A stretch of DNA of 33,386 bases. Origin: Terriglobia bacterium. Its GTDB lineage: Bacteria > Acidobacteriota > Terriglobia > Terriglobales > Acidobacteriaceae. The position numbers were made by a program, and so were the translations under genes. The notes under the pieces were generated by a model, which saw nothing but the letters and a program-made list of their open reading frames with translations, searched no databases and was not told where the DNA came from. Each line of letters begins with the position of its first letter. Position 1 is the stretch's first letter. The DNA lies in assembly GCA_032252755.1 (NCBI GenBank), contig JAVUPY010000031.1:1-33386 (forward strand), given 5' to 3'. Below are positions 1 through 9,925 of this stretch, piece after piece.

Positions 1-225
1 ACATTGGCAATCACCGACAGCGAATTCAGTCCTTTGGCTCGTCACTGCGATGCACATCTGCTCGCGTCGGTGGCTAATTCGTCGCTGGCGGCCTCGTACA
101 CGGCAGCGGTCGCGCTGCTGAACTGCATCCTGGTGGCCTGCGCCCACATCGCGCCCGAGCGCTCGCTGGATATGCTTAAACGGATTGAGCACGACAAGCA
201 TAGCGGCGAGCGTTGGGCCGAATAG
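1..225 (+). CDS. RpiR/MurR-type transcriptional regulator, C-terminal end (partial)
   Basis: The reading frame is open from the first base and stops at TAG 223-225, so only about the last 74 residues are present. They resemble the end of the SIS domain of RpiR-family regulators: a short 'ITDSEFSPLARHCDAHLL' strand-loop, then a long hydrophobic helix (LAASYTAAVALLNCILVACA) and a charged C-terminal helix ending in WAE. RpiR proteins carry an N-terminal HTH domain and sense phosphosugars through the SIS domain; the HTH part lies outside the window. The nearby cocE-like gene starts 73 nt downstream on the same strand, so read-through is possible, but a functional link is not shown. The family call rests on the C-terminal fragment only. 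Confidence 0.6.
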   Translation, partial: TLAITDSEFSPLARHCDAHLLASVANSSLAASYTAAVALLNCILVACAHIAPERSLDMLKRIEHDKHSGERWAE

Positions 226-287
226 GCTTATTCGCCGAAAAGGCGGTTCGTTTTCTTCTGCACGCAGCGGGTCCATAACTTCGTCTC

Positions 288-294
288 GAGGAGG
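288..294 (+). promoter_or_regulatory. Shine-Dalgarno that fixes the start of the CocE-like gene
   Basis: GAGGAGG lies 4 nt before ATG 299. The open frame extends upstream to 185, but only the ATG at 299 is followed by a signal peptide and preceded by a strong ribosome binding site, so the upstream 38 codons are not treated as coding. Confidence 0.7.
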
Positions 295-298
295 CACT

Positions 299-2017
299 AT
301 GCTTCGCCGGGCTACTTTCGTACTCTTTTTTCTTTCACTCGGTATTCATGTTTTCGCGCAGCAACAGTCGTACGGCATCAAGCCGGAGTTCGACCGCTGG
401 GTAACCATGCGCGACGGCGTCAGGTTATCGGTCGACATCTATCGGCCCGACGCCCCCGGCAAGTTCCCCGTCATTCTTAGCCGCACTCCCTACACGAAGC
501 CCAGCGCCTACGAGATCGCGAAGAACTTCGTCACGCACGGCTACGTCTGGGTTGCGATGGATGTGCGTGGGCGCGGAGATTCCGAAGGCACCTTTGTTCC
601 CTATCGCCACGACGCACTCGACGGGTACGACGCGATCGAATGGTGCGCGAAACAGCCGTGGTCCACAGGCAAGGTCGCAACTATTGGCGGCTCGTACAAC
701 GGCATGATTCAGTGGCTAACCGCCGTCACACAGCCACCTCACCTCACGACGATGATCGCGATGGTCAGTCCATCCGACCCGTTCGTTGAATTTCCAACCG
801 GCGTGCCCTTGCCCCTCGACATCAGCTGGCTTCACCTGACCGCCGGACACTTGATGCAGAACATGGACGCTGTCGACTGGAAGAAGCTGATGTGGCACCT
901 CCCGTTGTATGACCTGGACGAAGCCGCCGGCCGCCCCAACCAAGGCTGGAAAGACGATATTGACCACGCGCAGGATGGCCCGTACTGGGCACCTCTTCAC
1001 TATCAGGACAAATTTGATCGCGTGAAGGTTCCGGTGCTGCACATCTCCGGTTGGTACGACGACGAGCAGATTGGCACTCCTCTGAACTTCATCGGCATGA
1101 CGGATAAGTCGCAACCAGAAGCCGTCCGCGAGGGACAGAAGCTCATCATGGGGGCCTGGCCTCACGCAATCAACTCCACTACCAAGATGGCCGACGTCGA
1201 TTTCGGCCCCACCGACAAGATCGACATGGAAGGCCTGTGGCTGCGCTGGTTCGATCACTGGCTCAGGGGCGTCGATAACGGTATCGACAAGGAACCGCCG
1301 GTGCATATTTTCATCATGGGTGCGAACAATTGGGACGACGAAAACGAATGGCCGATCGCTCGCACAAAATACACCAAGTACTTCCTATCGAGCGCCGGTC
1401 ACGCCAACACGCTCGACGGCGACGGCAGACTCAGCCCACAATCGCCTGCGCAAGATGCCACGGACAAGTACACCTATGACCCGGCAGATCCCACGCCGTT
1501 CATTACCGCGCCGTCGTTCGCGCAGATCGGCGGTCCCGATGATTACCGCGAGGTGGAGCGCCGGCAGGACGTTCTCGTCTATACATCCGAACCGGTCGCC
1601 GAAGACACGCTGGTCTGCGGGCCCATCCGGGCACAGCTTTACGCGGCATCTTCAGCCAAAGACACTGACTTCATGGCCAAACTAGTCGACGTCTGGCCTA
1701 ATGGCTACGCCCAACGTCTGAGTGATGGCATGGTCCGTGCGCGGTTTCGCCAGGGGATGAACAAACCCGAGTTGATCGAACCCGGAAAGATTTACGCCTA
1801 CGACATCAATCTCTGGAACACCTGCGACATGTTCAAGAAGGATCACCGTATCCGGCTCGAAGTTTCGTCTTCAGCGTTTCCGAAATACGACCGGAATCTG
1901 AACACGGGAGAGGCGCTCGGAAAAACTTCACACATGGAGAAGGCGAACCAGCAGATTTATCACGATGCGCAGCATCCATCATTTGTTCTGCTGCCGATCG
2001 TGCCGGCAAAGGATTGA
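299..2017 (+). CDS. Secreted CocE/NonD family hydrolase (X-Pro dipeptidyl-peptidase S15-like)
   Basis: This is a 572-residue alpha/beta hydrolase. Residues 1-20 form a Sec signal peptide (hydrophobic FVLFFLSLGIHVFA, then QQQ), so it acts outside the cytoplasmic membrane. The nucleophile elbow GGSYNG places Ser132. Asp254 in GWYDDE and His289 in WPHA fit the Asp and His of the triad, and RTPYTK (Tyr65) matches the oxyanion-hole Tyr of cocaine esterase. The C-terminal third (about 380-572) has the jelly-roll region (CGPIRAQLYA, DTDFMAKLVDVWPNG) typical of CocE/S15 enzymes. The family hydrolyses esters, amides or acyl groups; the real substrate cannot be read from sequence. It stands alone between an RpiR regulator and a DNA glycosylase. 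Confidence 0.93.
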   Translation: MLRRATFVLFFLSLGIHVFAQQQSYGIKPEFDRWVTMRDGVRLSVDIYRPDAPGKFPVILSRTPYTKPSAYEIAKNFVTHGYVWVAMDVRGRGDSEGTFVPYRHDALDGYDAIEWCAKQPWSTGKVATIGGSYNGMIQWLTAVTQPPHLTTMIAMVSPSDPFVEFPTGVPLPLDISWLHLTAGHLMQNMDAVDWKKLMWHLPLYDLDEAAGRPNQGWKDDIDHAQDGPYWAPLHYQDKFDRVKVPVLHISGWYDDEQIGTPLNFIGMTDKSQPEAVREGQKLIMGAWPHAINSTTKMADVDFGPTDKIDMEGLWLRWFDHWLRGVDNGIDKEPPVHIFIMGANNWDDENEWPIARTKYTKYFLSSAGHANTLDGDGRLSPQSPAQDATDKYTYDPADPTPFITAPSFAQIGGPDDYREVERRQDVLVYTSEPVAEDTLVCGPIRAQLYAASSAKDTDFMAKLVDVWPNGYAQRLSDGMVRARFRQGMNKPELIEPGKIYAYDINLWNTCDMFKKDHRIRLEVSSSAFPKYDRNLNTGEALGKTSHMEKANQQIYHDAQHPSFVLLPIVPAKD

Positions 2018-2162
2018 GACCTATCGGGGAACGGCCCACCTGATCTGATGGCCTGTTGCCTCGTATCCGGCTAAATTTTAGAGATGTGACTGCCAGCAAG
2101 CCAACAGGGCAGGCGCTCTCTGTCTCGAACCTTTGCAAGAACTATGGCGAGGTCTCACCGGT

Positions 2163-2188
2163 AGCCGACATCATGGTTCATGTCGGCT
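2163..2188. promoter_or_regulatory. Perfect 9-bp stem-loop ahead of the uracil-DNA glycosylase gene
   Basis: AGCCGACAT and ATGTCGGCT pair perfectly around an 8-nt loop. It lies in the 202-nt spacer between the esterase stop and the ATG at 2220, ending 31 nt before that start. No T-run follows, so it is a poor intrinsic terminator; a leader structure or protein site is equally possible. Confidence 0.5.
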
Positions 2189-2219
2189 CCACCCCTGGTC
2201 CTTCCGTTATCATTGGGAC

Positions 2220-2912
2220 ATGCCCTCCGCTCTCTCGGTCCTCAACCGTGAAATCGTCTCCTGTCGCCTGTGCCCGCGCCTCACCGACTATCGCGAGGCT
2301 ATCGGCCGGGAGAAACGTCGCGCCTATCTCGATTGGGAGTACTGGGCAAAGCCCGTGCCCGGCTTCGGCGACCCGAATGCCCGCGTTCTCATTCTTGGTC
2401 TTGCGCCGGGCGCCCACGGCTCCAACCGCACTGGACGCCCCTTCACTGGCGACGCCTCGGGCAAGTTCATGTACCCCGTACTGCACAAAACCGGTTTCGC
2501 GTCGCAACCGAACGCGGACAGTCGCGAGGACGGCCTTCGCCTGATCGACGCGTACATCACTGCGGCAGTCCGCTGCGCGCCACCGGATAACAAACCTACG
2601 CCGGACGAAATCACCGCCTGCGCTCCCTATCTCGATCGTGAATTAGCCGCGCTGAAGAATGTCATAGTTGTGGTCGCCCTGGGCCGCATCGGCTTCGAAG
2701 CCTATCTGAACTTCCTCAAACGCCAGGGCCACACCATCTCGAAGAAGAACTACGCCTTCGGTCACGCCGCCGAATACACGATGCCCAACGGCGTCATCCT
2801 GCTTGCCTCCTACCACCCGTCCAACCAGAACACGGCCACCGGCAAACTCACCGAAATAATGTTTACTGAGATTTTCAGGCGGGCAAGGAAATTAGCAGAA
2901 GCAAAGCGCTGA
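2220..2912 (+). CDS. Uracil-DNA glycosylase, family 5 (UdgB type, 4Fe-4S)
   Basis: This 230-residue protein should excise uracil (and related deaminated bases) from DNA in base-excision repair. The active-site motif GLAPGAHGSNRTGRPFTGD (60-78) has Ala where family-4 enzymes carry a catalytic acid, the mark of UdgB/family 5. The second motif is HPSNQN near the C terminus. Cys15, Cys18, Cys119 and Cys134 are spaced as the four ligands of the 4Fe-4S cluster known in families 4 and 5. I chose ATG 2220 because it places CRLC close to the N terminus, as in relatives; the frame is open further upstream without a convincing start or ribosome site. It is convergent with the glycosyltransferase gene, 24 nt apart. 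Confidence 0.9.
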   Translation: MPSALSVLNREIVSCRLCPRLTDYREAIGREKRRAYLDWEYWAKPVPGFGDPNARVLILGLAPGAHGSNRTGRPFTGDASGKFMYPVLHKTGFASQPNADSREDGLRLIDAYITAAVRCAPPDNKPTPDEITACAPYLDRELAALKNVIVVVALGRIGFEAYLNFLKRQGHTISKKNYAFGHAAEYTMPNGVILLASYHPSNQNTATGKLTEIMFTEIFRRARKLAEAKR

Positions 2913-2926
2913 GGAGGTTGTCTTCC

Positions 2927-2966
2927 GATCTTGCGATTACCAGATTCCCCGATTACCCGATTTCCC
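2927..2966. repeat. Tandem 8-bp repeat, five degenerate units (consensus GATTNCCC)
   Basis: Five successive octamers read gatcttgc, gattacca, gattcccc, gattaccc and gatttccc. The array spans the gap between two convergent genes and supplies the last codons and the stop of the minus-strand glycosyltransferase. It is too short and too degenerate for a CRISPR; it looks like slippage-derived sequence. Confidence 0.7.
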
Positions 2967-4571
2967 CATCCCCAGTGGCCCGATGAGATCACGCGATGGC
3001 ACAATTTTCTTCGCGTTTTGCACGTGCTCTACCATGATCACTGCCGCCCACTGTCCGCCGCGCTCCTCGCTCCACACGATCCGACCCTGCATCAGCATCG
3101 CTGCCTGTTCCGGCCGAAAATCTTCGTGATAGCCGAAGAACCGCTCCTGCAGCCGGTTCCACCACACAAATCCTGCAAGGAAATTTCTCGGCGGGTCGTA
3201 CTTGGTATTGAAGATGAACACCGCGTCGAAGAGATCGCGCTGTTTCACGGCGGCGAGTATTTGCGGGGCTGAGAAGTCTTCCACACGAACCACCGTCATG
3301 GGCTTCTTCACGTAACCGAGAAACGGCCGGTTCAACTCATCCGATCCTGGCCACGCCGTCAGCACCGTCGCTCCCGGATGGTTCTTCTGCAGGTACGCCG
3401 CCGCGTCGGCGTGAAGGTGAACGAAGTCGCTGTAAGCGAGATTGTCTTCCGGCGCAATTCTCCAGGGGGGATTGAAAATCAGCGCGACCACAAACGCCGC
3501 CGCCGACAACCCGCACCACACTGTCCAAGGCTTCATGTGCCGATACAACGCAGTAACCGCCAACAAAATCACGAGCGGAATCGCCGGGAGCATATAGCGC
3601 GCCAGGGCCGCCCCACCCACAATCGAGAACGCGACAACGTGCGCGAGAATAATCAGCCCGAACAGAATCTTCGTCTCGCTGTCGATTCCTTTTCGGTCCC
3701 GCCCGTTGTCCGCGACGACCGGTTCTCGCACCACAACCGCTGCTGCAACCGTCAGCACGAACAGGTTCATGTACCCGAACGTGTGCCATAGCCGGATTCC
3801 GAGCGCGACAAAGATACGCAGCGGACTCAAAGTCGAGTCCAGGTTGTACTGCAGATATTCCGGATTCCCCAGAACGTATCCCGTGCGAAAGTAGTGGTAT
3901 ACATACCAGATCAGCAGCGGGACAGAGCTAAGCAGCATAGTCGCCGCAGCGCCCAAGCGAATCGGCGCCTTCTCCTTCTTCACCCGCGAGATGCCCGCCC
4001 GCAGCACCTCCCAGCCGAAGATCACAAACGGCGTGATGAGTGCCGTCTCTTTCGTCAAGGCCGCGAGCGAAAACATGAGCACCGCGAGCCAGCGCCGCTC
4101 CTCTATATAGAAGTAGAGCGCCCACAGGGTCAGCGCCATCACCGGCATATCCAACTGTGCAAGTGACGACTGCGCGAACATGATGGGGTACAGCGCGGTC
4201 AGAATCACCGTCGCGGTTGCCACTTTCGAGTTCACTACACGCTGCGCCAGTTTCCACAAGCCGAGCAGCCCAAACGCCGCCACCAGCAGCATCGCTGTGC
4301 GCGTCACCGCGGGCGTGTAGTTGCTCAGCTTCCACCACCCGGCCAGCCAGATCATCACGAGTGGAGGGTGGGCGTTCGACAGAGTTGTATGCGGAATCAG
4401 GTCGCCGGTGAGCAAGAAGTCGCGCGCGGCCGGGATGAAGTATCCCGCCTCATCCCAGAAATATGGCAACCGCAGCACCGGCCCATGCAGCAGCCAGATG
4501 GCGCAGAAGATGCCCGCGAACCCGTACGCCGTCCGCGGGAGGGGTAACGGCAAGCTTTCGCGCGAACCCAT
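2937..4571 (-). CDS. GT39/ArnT-like polytopic membrane glycosyltransferase
   Basis: The 544-residue protein has many hydrophobic segments through residue ~390, then a soluble C-terminal region of about 150 residues. Features of the GT-C fold (PMT/ArnT/RgtA group) are visible: WDEAGY (Asp40-Glu41) in the first large loop, AHPPL at 67-71, LAQLDMP (Asp141) and LTKETA (172-177). Such enzymes transfer a sugar from a polyprenyl-phosphate donor to a protein or lipid on the outer face of the inner membrane; donor and acceptor are unknown here. The start ATG lies 3 nt after the stop of the DUF3467 gene, so both are probably one transcript. The last residues (GKSGNRGIW) are encoded by the octamer repeat and may be a recently acquired tail. 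Confidence 0.85.
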   Translation of the reverse strand: MGSRESLPLPLPRTAYGFAGIFCAIWLLHGPVLRLPYFWDEAGYFIPAARDFLLTGDLIPHTTLSNAHPPLVMIWLAGWWKLSNYTPAVTRTAMLLVAAFGLLGLWKLAQRVVNSKVATATVILTALYPIMFAQSSLAQLDMPVMALTLWALYFYIEERRWLAVLMFSLAALTKETALITPFVIFGWEVLRAGISRVKKEKAPIRLGAAATMLLSSVPLLIWYVYHYFRTGYVLGNPEYLQYNLDSTLSPLRIFVALGIRLWHTFGYMNLFVLTVAAAVVVREPVVADNGRDRKGIDSETKILFGLIILAHVVAFSIVGGAALARYMLPAIPLVILLAVTALYRHMKPWTVWCGLSAAAFVVALIFNPPWRIAPEDNLAYSDFVHLHADAAAYLQKNHPGATVLTAWPGSDELNRPFLGYVKKPMTVVRVEDFSAPQILAAVKQRDLFDAVFIFNTKYDPPRNFLAGFVWWNRLQERFFGYHEDFRPEQAAMLMQGRIVWSEERGGQWAAVIMVEHVQNAKKIVPSRDLIGPLGMGKSGNRGIW

Positions 4572-4574
4572 GGA

Positions 4575-4865
4575 TTAGTGAATCGGCCCCGGCGCGAGTT
4601 TCGGATCCAGTTTGATTTCGCCGAAGGTTTGCTCGTAGTTTGCTACGTTCTGCGCCAGGATCGTCGCCAGCGCCTTCGCCTGCTGTGGGCTCAGGTAGAT
4701 TCCCTGGAAGTTACGGACTTCAACACGGTCCTCGATAGGAACAAGCGTTCCGAACACGAGGAAGAAGTCCCATACGTTTACACGCACCTGCACGCTGTTG
4801 GAATAGCCGTCTCGGTACTCTTCTGAATTTGTGACTTTGATTTCAGGCTGGTTAGGAATGGTCAT
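4575..4865 (-). CDS. DUF3467 family small protein
   Basis: This is a 96-residue soluble protein. It has the features of DUF3467 proteins: an N-terminal strand (PEIKVTNSEEYRDGYSNSVQVRVNVWDFFLVFG), a central VEVRNFQGIYLSPQQAKAL segment and a C-terminal helix (ATILAQNVANYEQTFG). The function of the family is unknown. I chose ATG 4865 over the upstream in-frame start at 4907 because GGAG lies 8 nt before it. It is followed at 3 nt by the glycosyltransferase and preceded at 54 nt by a small membrane-protein gene, all on the minus strand, which suggests an operon. Confidence 0.8.
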   Translation of the reverse strand: MTIPNQPEIKVTNSEEYRDGYSNSVQVRVNVWDFFLVFGTLVPIEDRVEVRNFQGIYLSPQQAKALATILAQNVANYEQTFGEIKLDPKLAPGPIH

Positions 4866-4919
4866 GCGGGTTTCTCCGAACCCGTCAAGAGTAACAGAAG
4901 CAGGCACCAGTATCGCGGA

Positions 4920-5273
4920 TCAGAAGCCGTGAGGGTGTTCTTCGGGTCCCAGCACTGTCCGGCAGAAACCACCCACGACACAACCAAGCATCGCCAGTAC
5001 GACCGCCATTCCGCCCAGCGTCCACATGCTCGGCGAAACCAGGTATATGTCGCTCATAACCGGCTCGTTGGTCCTGATGTAGTACTCCGAGCCAATCACC
5101 GCGATCGCCAGCACAATGCAGAGATGAAACCGGTATCGCGCGTTCAGGTAAGCGACGCTGATGGCCGTGGCCAGCAGGATCACCGCCATGTAGCTGGCAG
5201 GCCAACTGTTGTAGTCGCCATAGAACCACAGTGCCGCGCCGAGAAATGTCACAAATAAACCGAACGTCTCCAT
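4920..5273 (-). CDS. Small four-helix membrane protein of unknown function
   Basis: The protein has 117 residues with four likely transmembrane helices (about 3-18, 24-44, 50-66 and 83-105) and a short hydrophilic tail (GPEEHPHGF). I do not recognise a family. The loop between helices 3 and 4 (SEYYIRTNEPVMSDIYLVSPSM) is the longest non-membrane part. It is first in a minus-strand trio with the DUF3467 protein and the GT39-like enzyme, so a cell-envelope role is possible but only by association. The start is ATG 5273 with a weak GAGGA about 11 nt upstream. Confidence 0.6.
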   Translation of the reverse strand: METFGLFVTFLGAALWFYGDYNSWPASYMAVILLATAISVAYLNARYRFHLCIVLAIAVIGSEYYIRTNEPVMSDIYLVSPSMWTLGGMAVVLAMLGCVVGGFCRTVLGPEEHPHGF

Positions 5274-5324
5274 CGGTATTCAGTCCTCGTCGACATCTAC
5301 CCAGCCAAGGGCACGAGCTGATGC

Positions 5325-5343
5325 AAAAGGGACTAGCCCTTTT
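5325..5343. other. 7-bp A/G-rich stem-loop in a divergent intergenic region
   Basis: AAAAGGG and CCCTTTT flank the 5-nt loop actag. It sits between the diverging starts of the membrane-protein gene (5273, minus) and the methyltransferase gene (plus), where a terminator would not be expected. It may be an operator or chance. Confidence 0.35.
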
Positions 5344-5464
5344 CGGGGGAGCGATCTGGGAGAGCTATACAGTGGTCGAATCTTAGCGCAAGTTGGAGAA
5401 TTCTGGAACTCAGATTTTCGTGGGGGCTCGTGTCGTGCCTGACCGGTTACACTCCTCGGAGCAG

Positions 5465-6052
5465 ATGAACTTGAAAGACAAGTCGAACGGATACGAGGCC
5501 TGCGCCGAAATGTTCATCCGCGTGCGCAACCCTCGAATCGGTGCGGACATTCTTCAAGATTGGGCTCGCTCCCTGCCGAAAGATGCCAGCGTCCTTGACC
5601 TCGGCTGCGGTCACGGCATTCCAATCTCTCAGGTCCTGGTAAACCAAGGTATCTCCGTCTTCGGTATAGACGCCTCTCCCACCCTAATTTCTGAATTTCG
5701 CCGCCGCTTCCCTGACTGTCAAACCGAATGCGCTGCCATAGAAGACTCCAACTTCTTCAGCAGGAGGTTCGATGGTGTGGTTGCGTGCGGTTTGGTTTTT
5801 CTGCTGGAGGCCGATACCCAGCGGCTCCTCATACAGAAGACTGCGACAGCCCTCCACCCGTGCGGCCATTTTCTGTTCACCGCCCCAACAGAACCCTTGA
5901 GTTGGCAAGATTCTGTGACTGGTCTTCAGTCCGTTTCATTGGGTGACAAACGTTACCGGGAAATCCTGCGAGAGAACGGCCTTGTAATCATGGGTGAACG
6001 AACAGACGCAGGTGAGAACCACTACTATCTTGCGACGAAGAATGGCCCTTGA
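5465..6052 (+). CDS. Class I SAM-dependent methyltransferase
   Basis: This 195-residue protein has a Rossmann-type methyltransferase fold. Motif I is VLDLGCGHG (43-51), the acidic residue ending strand 2 is Asp69 in FGIDASP, and the post-II/III strand region is FDGVVACGLVFLL (102-114), followed by HPCGHFLFTAP (131-141). The substrate is not evident; relatives act on small molecules, lipids or quinones. The frame is open from a TTG at 5393, but the region before 5465 lacks family-like sequence; a GGAG lies close to (3 nt before) ATG 5465, so the exact start is uncertain. The stop is 78 nt before tRNA-Leu. Confidence 0.85.
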   Translation: MNLKDKSNGYEACAEMFIRVRNPRIGADILQDWARSLPKDASVLDLGCGHGIPISQVLVNQGISVFGIDASPTLISEFRRRFPDCQTECAAIEDSNFFSRRFDGVVACGLVFLLEADTQRLLIQKTATALHPCGHFLFTAPTEPLSWQDSVTGLQSVSLGDKRYREILRENGLVIMGERTDAGENHYYLATKNGP

Positions 6053-6130
6053 GTTCTCTGGTGCCTCTCACCGAACCATGGCACAATAAATATGAAATCC
6101 CTTATTGGAGCGTATCGCTCCTCAGCGTGT

Positions 6131-6216
6131 GCGGGGATGGCGAAATGGCATACGCGGCAGCCTTAGGAGCTGTTGCCCTCACGGGCGTGGGGGTTCAAGT
6201 CCCCCTCCCCGCACCA
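6131..6216 (+). tRNA. tRNA-Leu, anticodon UAG
   Basis: The acceptor stem is GCGGGGA (6131-6137) with TCCCCGC (6206-6212), discriminator A and encoded CCA (6214-6216). The anticodon stem GCAGC/GCTGT closes the loop CTTAGGA, giving UAG at 6164-6166. The long variable arm (TGCCC/GGGCG type) identifies a class II tRNA and the T arm GGGGG-TTCAAGT-CCCCC is intact. It reads CUA and, by wobble, other CUN codons. Confidence 0.97.
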
Positions 6217-6476
6217 CCTTATCGAATGCGCGTATCTGCAACTGGATTTGTACACCGATTTCAATCCGGGAATTTTGTCTCAAACCTTCGCGGCACATTC
6301 GCTGTACCTCAGCTCCTAAGTTGCTGACTCTGTTTGGCTCCCGTATCGGCACTGCAGTATCCGGTTCTTTAGTGACCTTTTCGCGTTACTAGCGTGAGGG
6401 TTGCATCGGTTGAAGCGCTACGGTCGATGTAGTAGGCTGCGAATAACGTAGTTTTAGTGGGCCCAAGGGGTTCGAG
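6217..6476. other. Non-coding spacer between tRNA-Leu and the lon leader
   Basis: With the leader hairpin, about 300 nt separate the tRNA from lon. The open frames crossing this stretch also run through the tRNA or antisense to lon and do not look like genes. There is no T-run after the tRNA and no confident promoter; the lon promoter must lie here. I see nothing else. Confidence 0.5.
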
Positions 6477-6500
6477 GGCTTCGATTCTGTAAGCGAAGCC
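6477..6500 (+). promoter_or_regulatory. Stem-loop in the lon leader
   Basis: GGCTTCG and CGAAGCC form a perfect 7-bp stem around a 10-nt loop, ending 9 nt before the GGGAGG ribosome site of lon. This position could affect access of ribosomes or mRNA stability; regulation is inferred from position only. Confidence 0.4.
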
Positions 6501-6509
6501 GGGTGCCAC

Positions 6510-6515
6510 GGGAGG
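6510..6515 (+). promoter_or_regulatory. Shine-Dalgarno that decides the GTG start of lon
   Basis: GGGAGG lies 8 nt before GTG 6524. An earlier in-frame GTG at 6503 overlaps this site and has no ribosome site of its own, so 6524 is preferred. Confidence 0.7.
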
Positions 6516-6523
6516 CATGGCGA

Positions 6524-8932
<2,409 letters not shown>

Positions 8933-8955
8933 TTGCCAACTCTGGAGTGATCAAT

Positions 8956-8984
8956 AAAGGTCCGCGTATCGCGGACCTTTCATT
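8956..8984 (+). terminator. Intrinsic terminator of lon
   Basis: AAAGGTCCGCG and CGCGGACCTTT form an 11-bp perfect stem with a 3-nt loop (8956-8980), followed by a short T-rich stretch (catttc). It lies 23 nt after the lon stop. The stem is near symmetric in A/T flanks and could act in both directions. Confidence 0.85.
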
Positions 8985-9000
8985 TCGTGCCTGGATGAAC

Positions 9001-9030
9001 CCTTCTAACCCTCAACAGCATCCTTCTAAC
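9001..9030 (+). repeat. Direct repeat CCTTCTAAC x2 upstream of phenylalanine hydroxylase
   Basis: The 9-mer CCTTCTAAC occurs at 9001-9009 and 9022-9030, start to start 21 bp, i.e. two helical turns. The second copy ends 8 nt before ATG 9039. It could be a regulator site or chance. Confidence 0.4.
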
Positions 9031-9038
9031 AAGACATC

Positions 9039-9794
9039 ATGCAGACTCAGAACCCTGTCAACTTCAAGCTCGCGGAACCCTATCTGTGTTCACAGGATTA
9101 CGCGTCCTACACTCCCGAGCAACATGAAACTTGGGCCACTCTCGTCGCACGTCGCCGAAGCCAAATCGAGGATCACGCTTGCGCCGAGTATCTCGACGGC
9201 TATCAGGCGATCGGAATCCGCAACGACCGGATCCCGAACCTCGCCAACATCACCAGCCGTCTGCAGCCCAGAACAGGTTGGAGCACGACTCCTGTAACCG
9301 GCTTCTTACCGGCTCTGGCCTTCTTCGAAATGCTCGCCGCCCGGCACTTCCCATCCACCACATGGCTTCGTGACCGCAGCAGCCTCGAATACACTCCAGA
9401 GCCCGACATCTTCCATGATGTCTTCGGCCACGTCCCGATGCACGCCCATAAGGTCTTCGCCGACTTCCTCCAGTACTACGGCCAGCTTTGCCTCTCTGCG
9501 CACGACGATATCGCCCTGGAGAAACTTGGCCGCGTCTTCTGGTATACCGTGGAGTTCGGCCTCATCCGGCAGCGCGGCAAATTGAAGATCTTCGGCAGCG
9601 GCGTTATCAGTTCCCATGGAGAATCCAGCGCTGTGATCGAGGGCAAATGCGCTGTCGAACCGTTCGACCTCGACACCGTCCTGGACACGCCCGTCAAGGT
9701 CGACGAGATCCACAGCATTCTATTCGCCATCGACAGCTTCGATCAGATGTACGACGCCCTGCTCCAGGCTGAGAAGAGGTTATTCCCGCGATAA
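9039..9794 (+). CDS. phhA: Phenylalanine 4-monooxygenase (pterin-dependent)
   Basis: This 251-residue enzyme should convert L-phenylalanine to L-tyrosine with tetrahydrobiopterin-type cofactor, Fe(II) and O2. The metal triad is visible: His126 and His131 in FHDVFGHVP and Glu172 in WYTVEFGL. The pterin/substrate region GWSTTPVTGFLP (80-91) and the ELLARRHFP-like FFEMLAARHFP are conserved. Length matches the bacterial catalytic-core form, without the regulatory ACT domain of animal enzymes. No clear Shine-Dalgarno precedes ATG 9039. It follows the lon terminator, so it should have its own promoter. No pterin carbinolamine dehydratase (phhB) gene is next to it. Confidence 0.96.
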   Translation: MQTQNPVNFKLAEPYLCSQDYASYTPEQHETWATLVARRRSQIEDHACAEYLDGYQAIGIRNDRIPNLANITSRLQPRTGWSTTPVTGFLPALAFFEMLAARHFPSTTWLRDRSSLEYTPEPDIFHDVFGHVPMHAHKVFADFLQYYGQLCLSAHDDIALEKLGRVFWYTVEFGLIRQRGKLKIFGSGVISSHGESSAVIEGKCAVEPFDLDTVLDTPVKVDEIHSILFAIDSFDQMYDALLQAEKRLFPR

Positions 9795-9861
9795 CATCGG
9801 TCGTCTACTCTGGGCGCGACTGGAAGTGCCCTGACCGGCAGTTTCCGATGGCACGGCCCCA

Positions 9862-9888
9862 TTGACATCCTGAGGTGCGTCGTATTCT
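9862..9888 (+). promoter_or_regulatory. Possible sigma70-type promoter for the M20 amidohydrolase
   Basis: A perfect -35 TTGACA (9862-9867) is followed after 15 nt by TATTCT (9883-9888). The spacer is shorter than ideal. If used, transcription would begin near 9895, which supports ATG 9926 over the GTG at 9875. Confidence 0.4.
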
Positions 9889-9925
9889 TGCCTGTTGCTC
9901 TCTTTTCGCGTACTTTGCTTGCACC

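Noticed and set aside
185-298. N-terminal extension of the CocE-like protein
   Set aside because: It would place 38 basic residues before the signal peptide; GAGGAGG points to ATG 299.
2927-2966. Octamer array considered as a CRISPR or telomere-like repeat
   Set aside because: Units are 8 bp, contiguous and degenerate, with no spacers.
5325-5343. AAAAGGG/CCCTTTT hairpin as an intrinsic terminator
   Set aside because: It lies between two diverging gene starts, so neither transcript should end there.
6049-6392. Open frames crossing the tRNA-Leu gene
   Set aside because: They translate the tRNA and its flanks; no ribosome site or homology.
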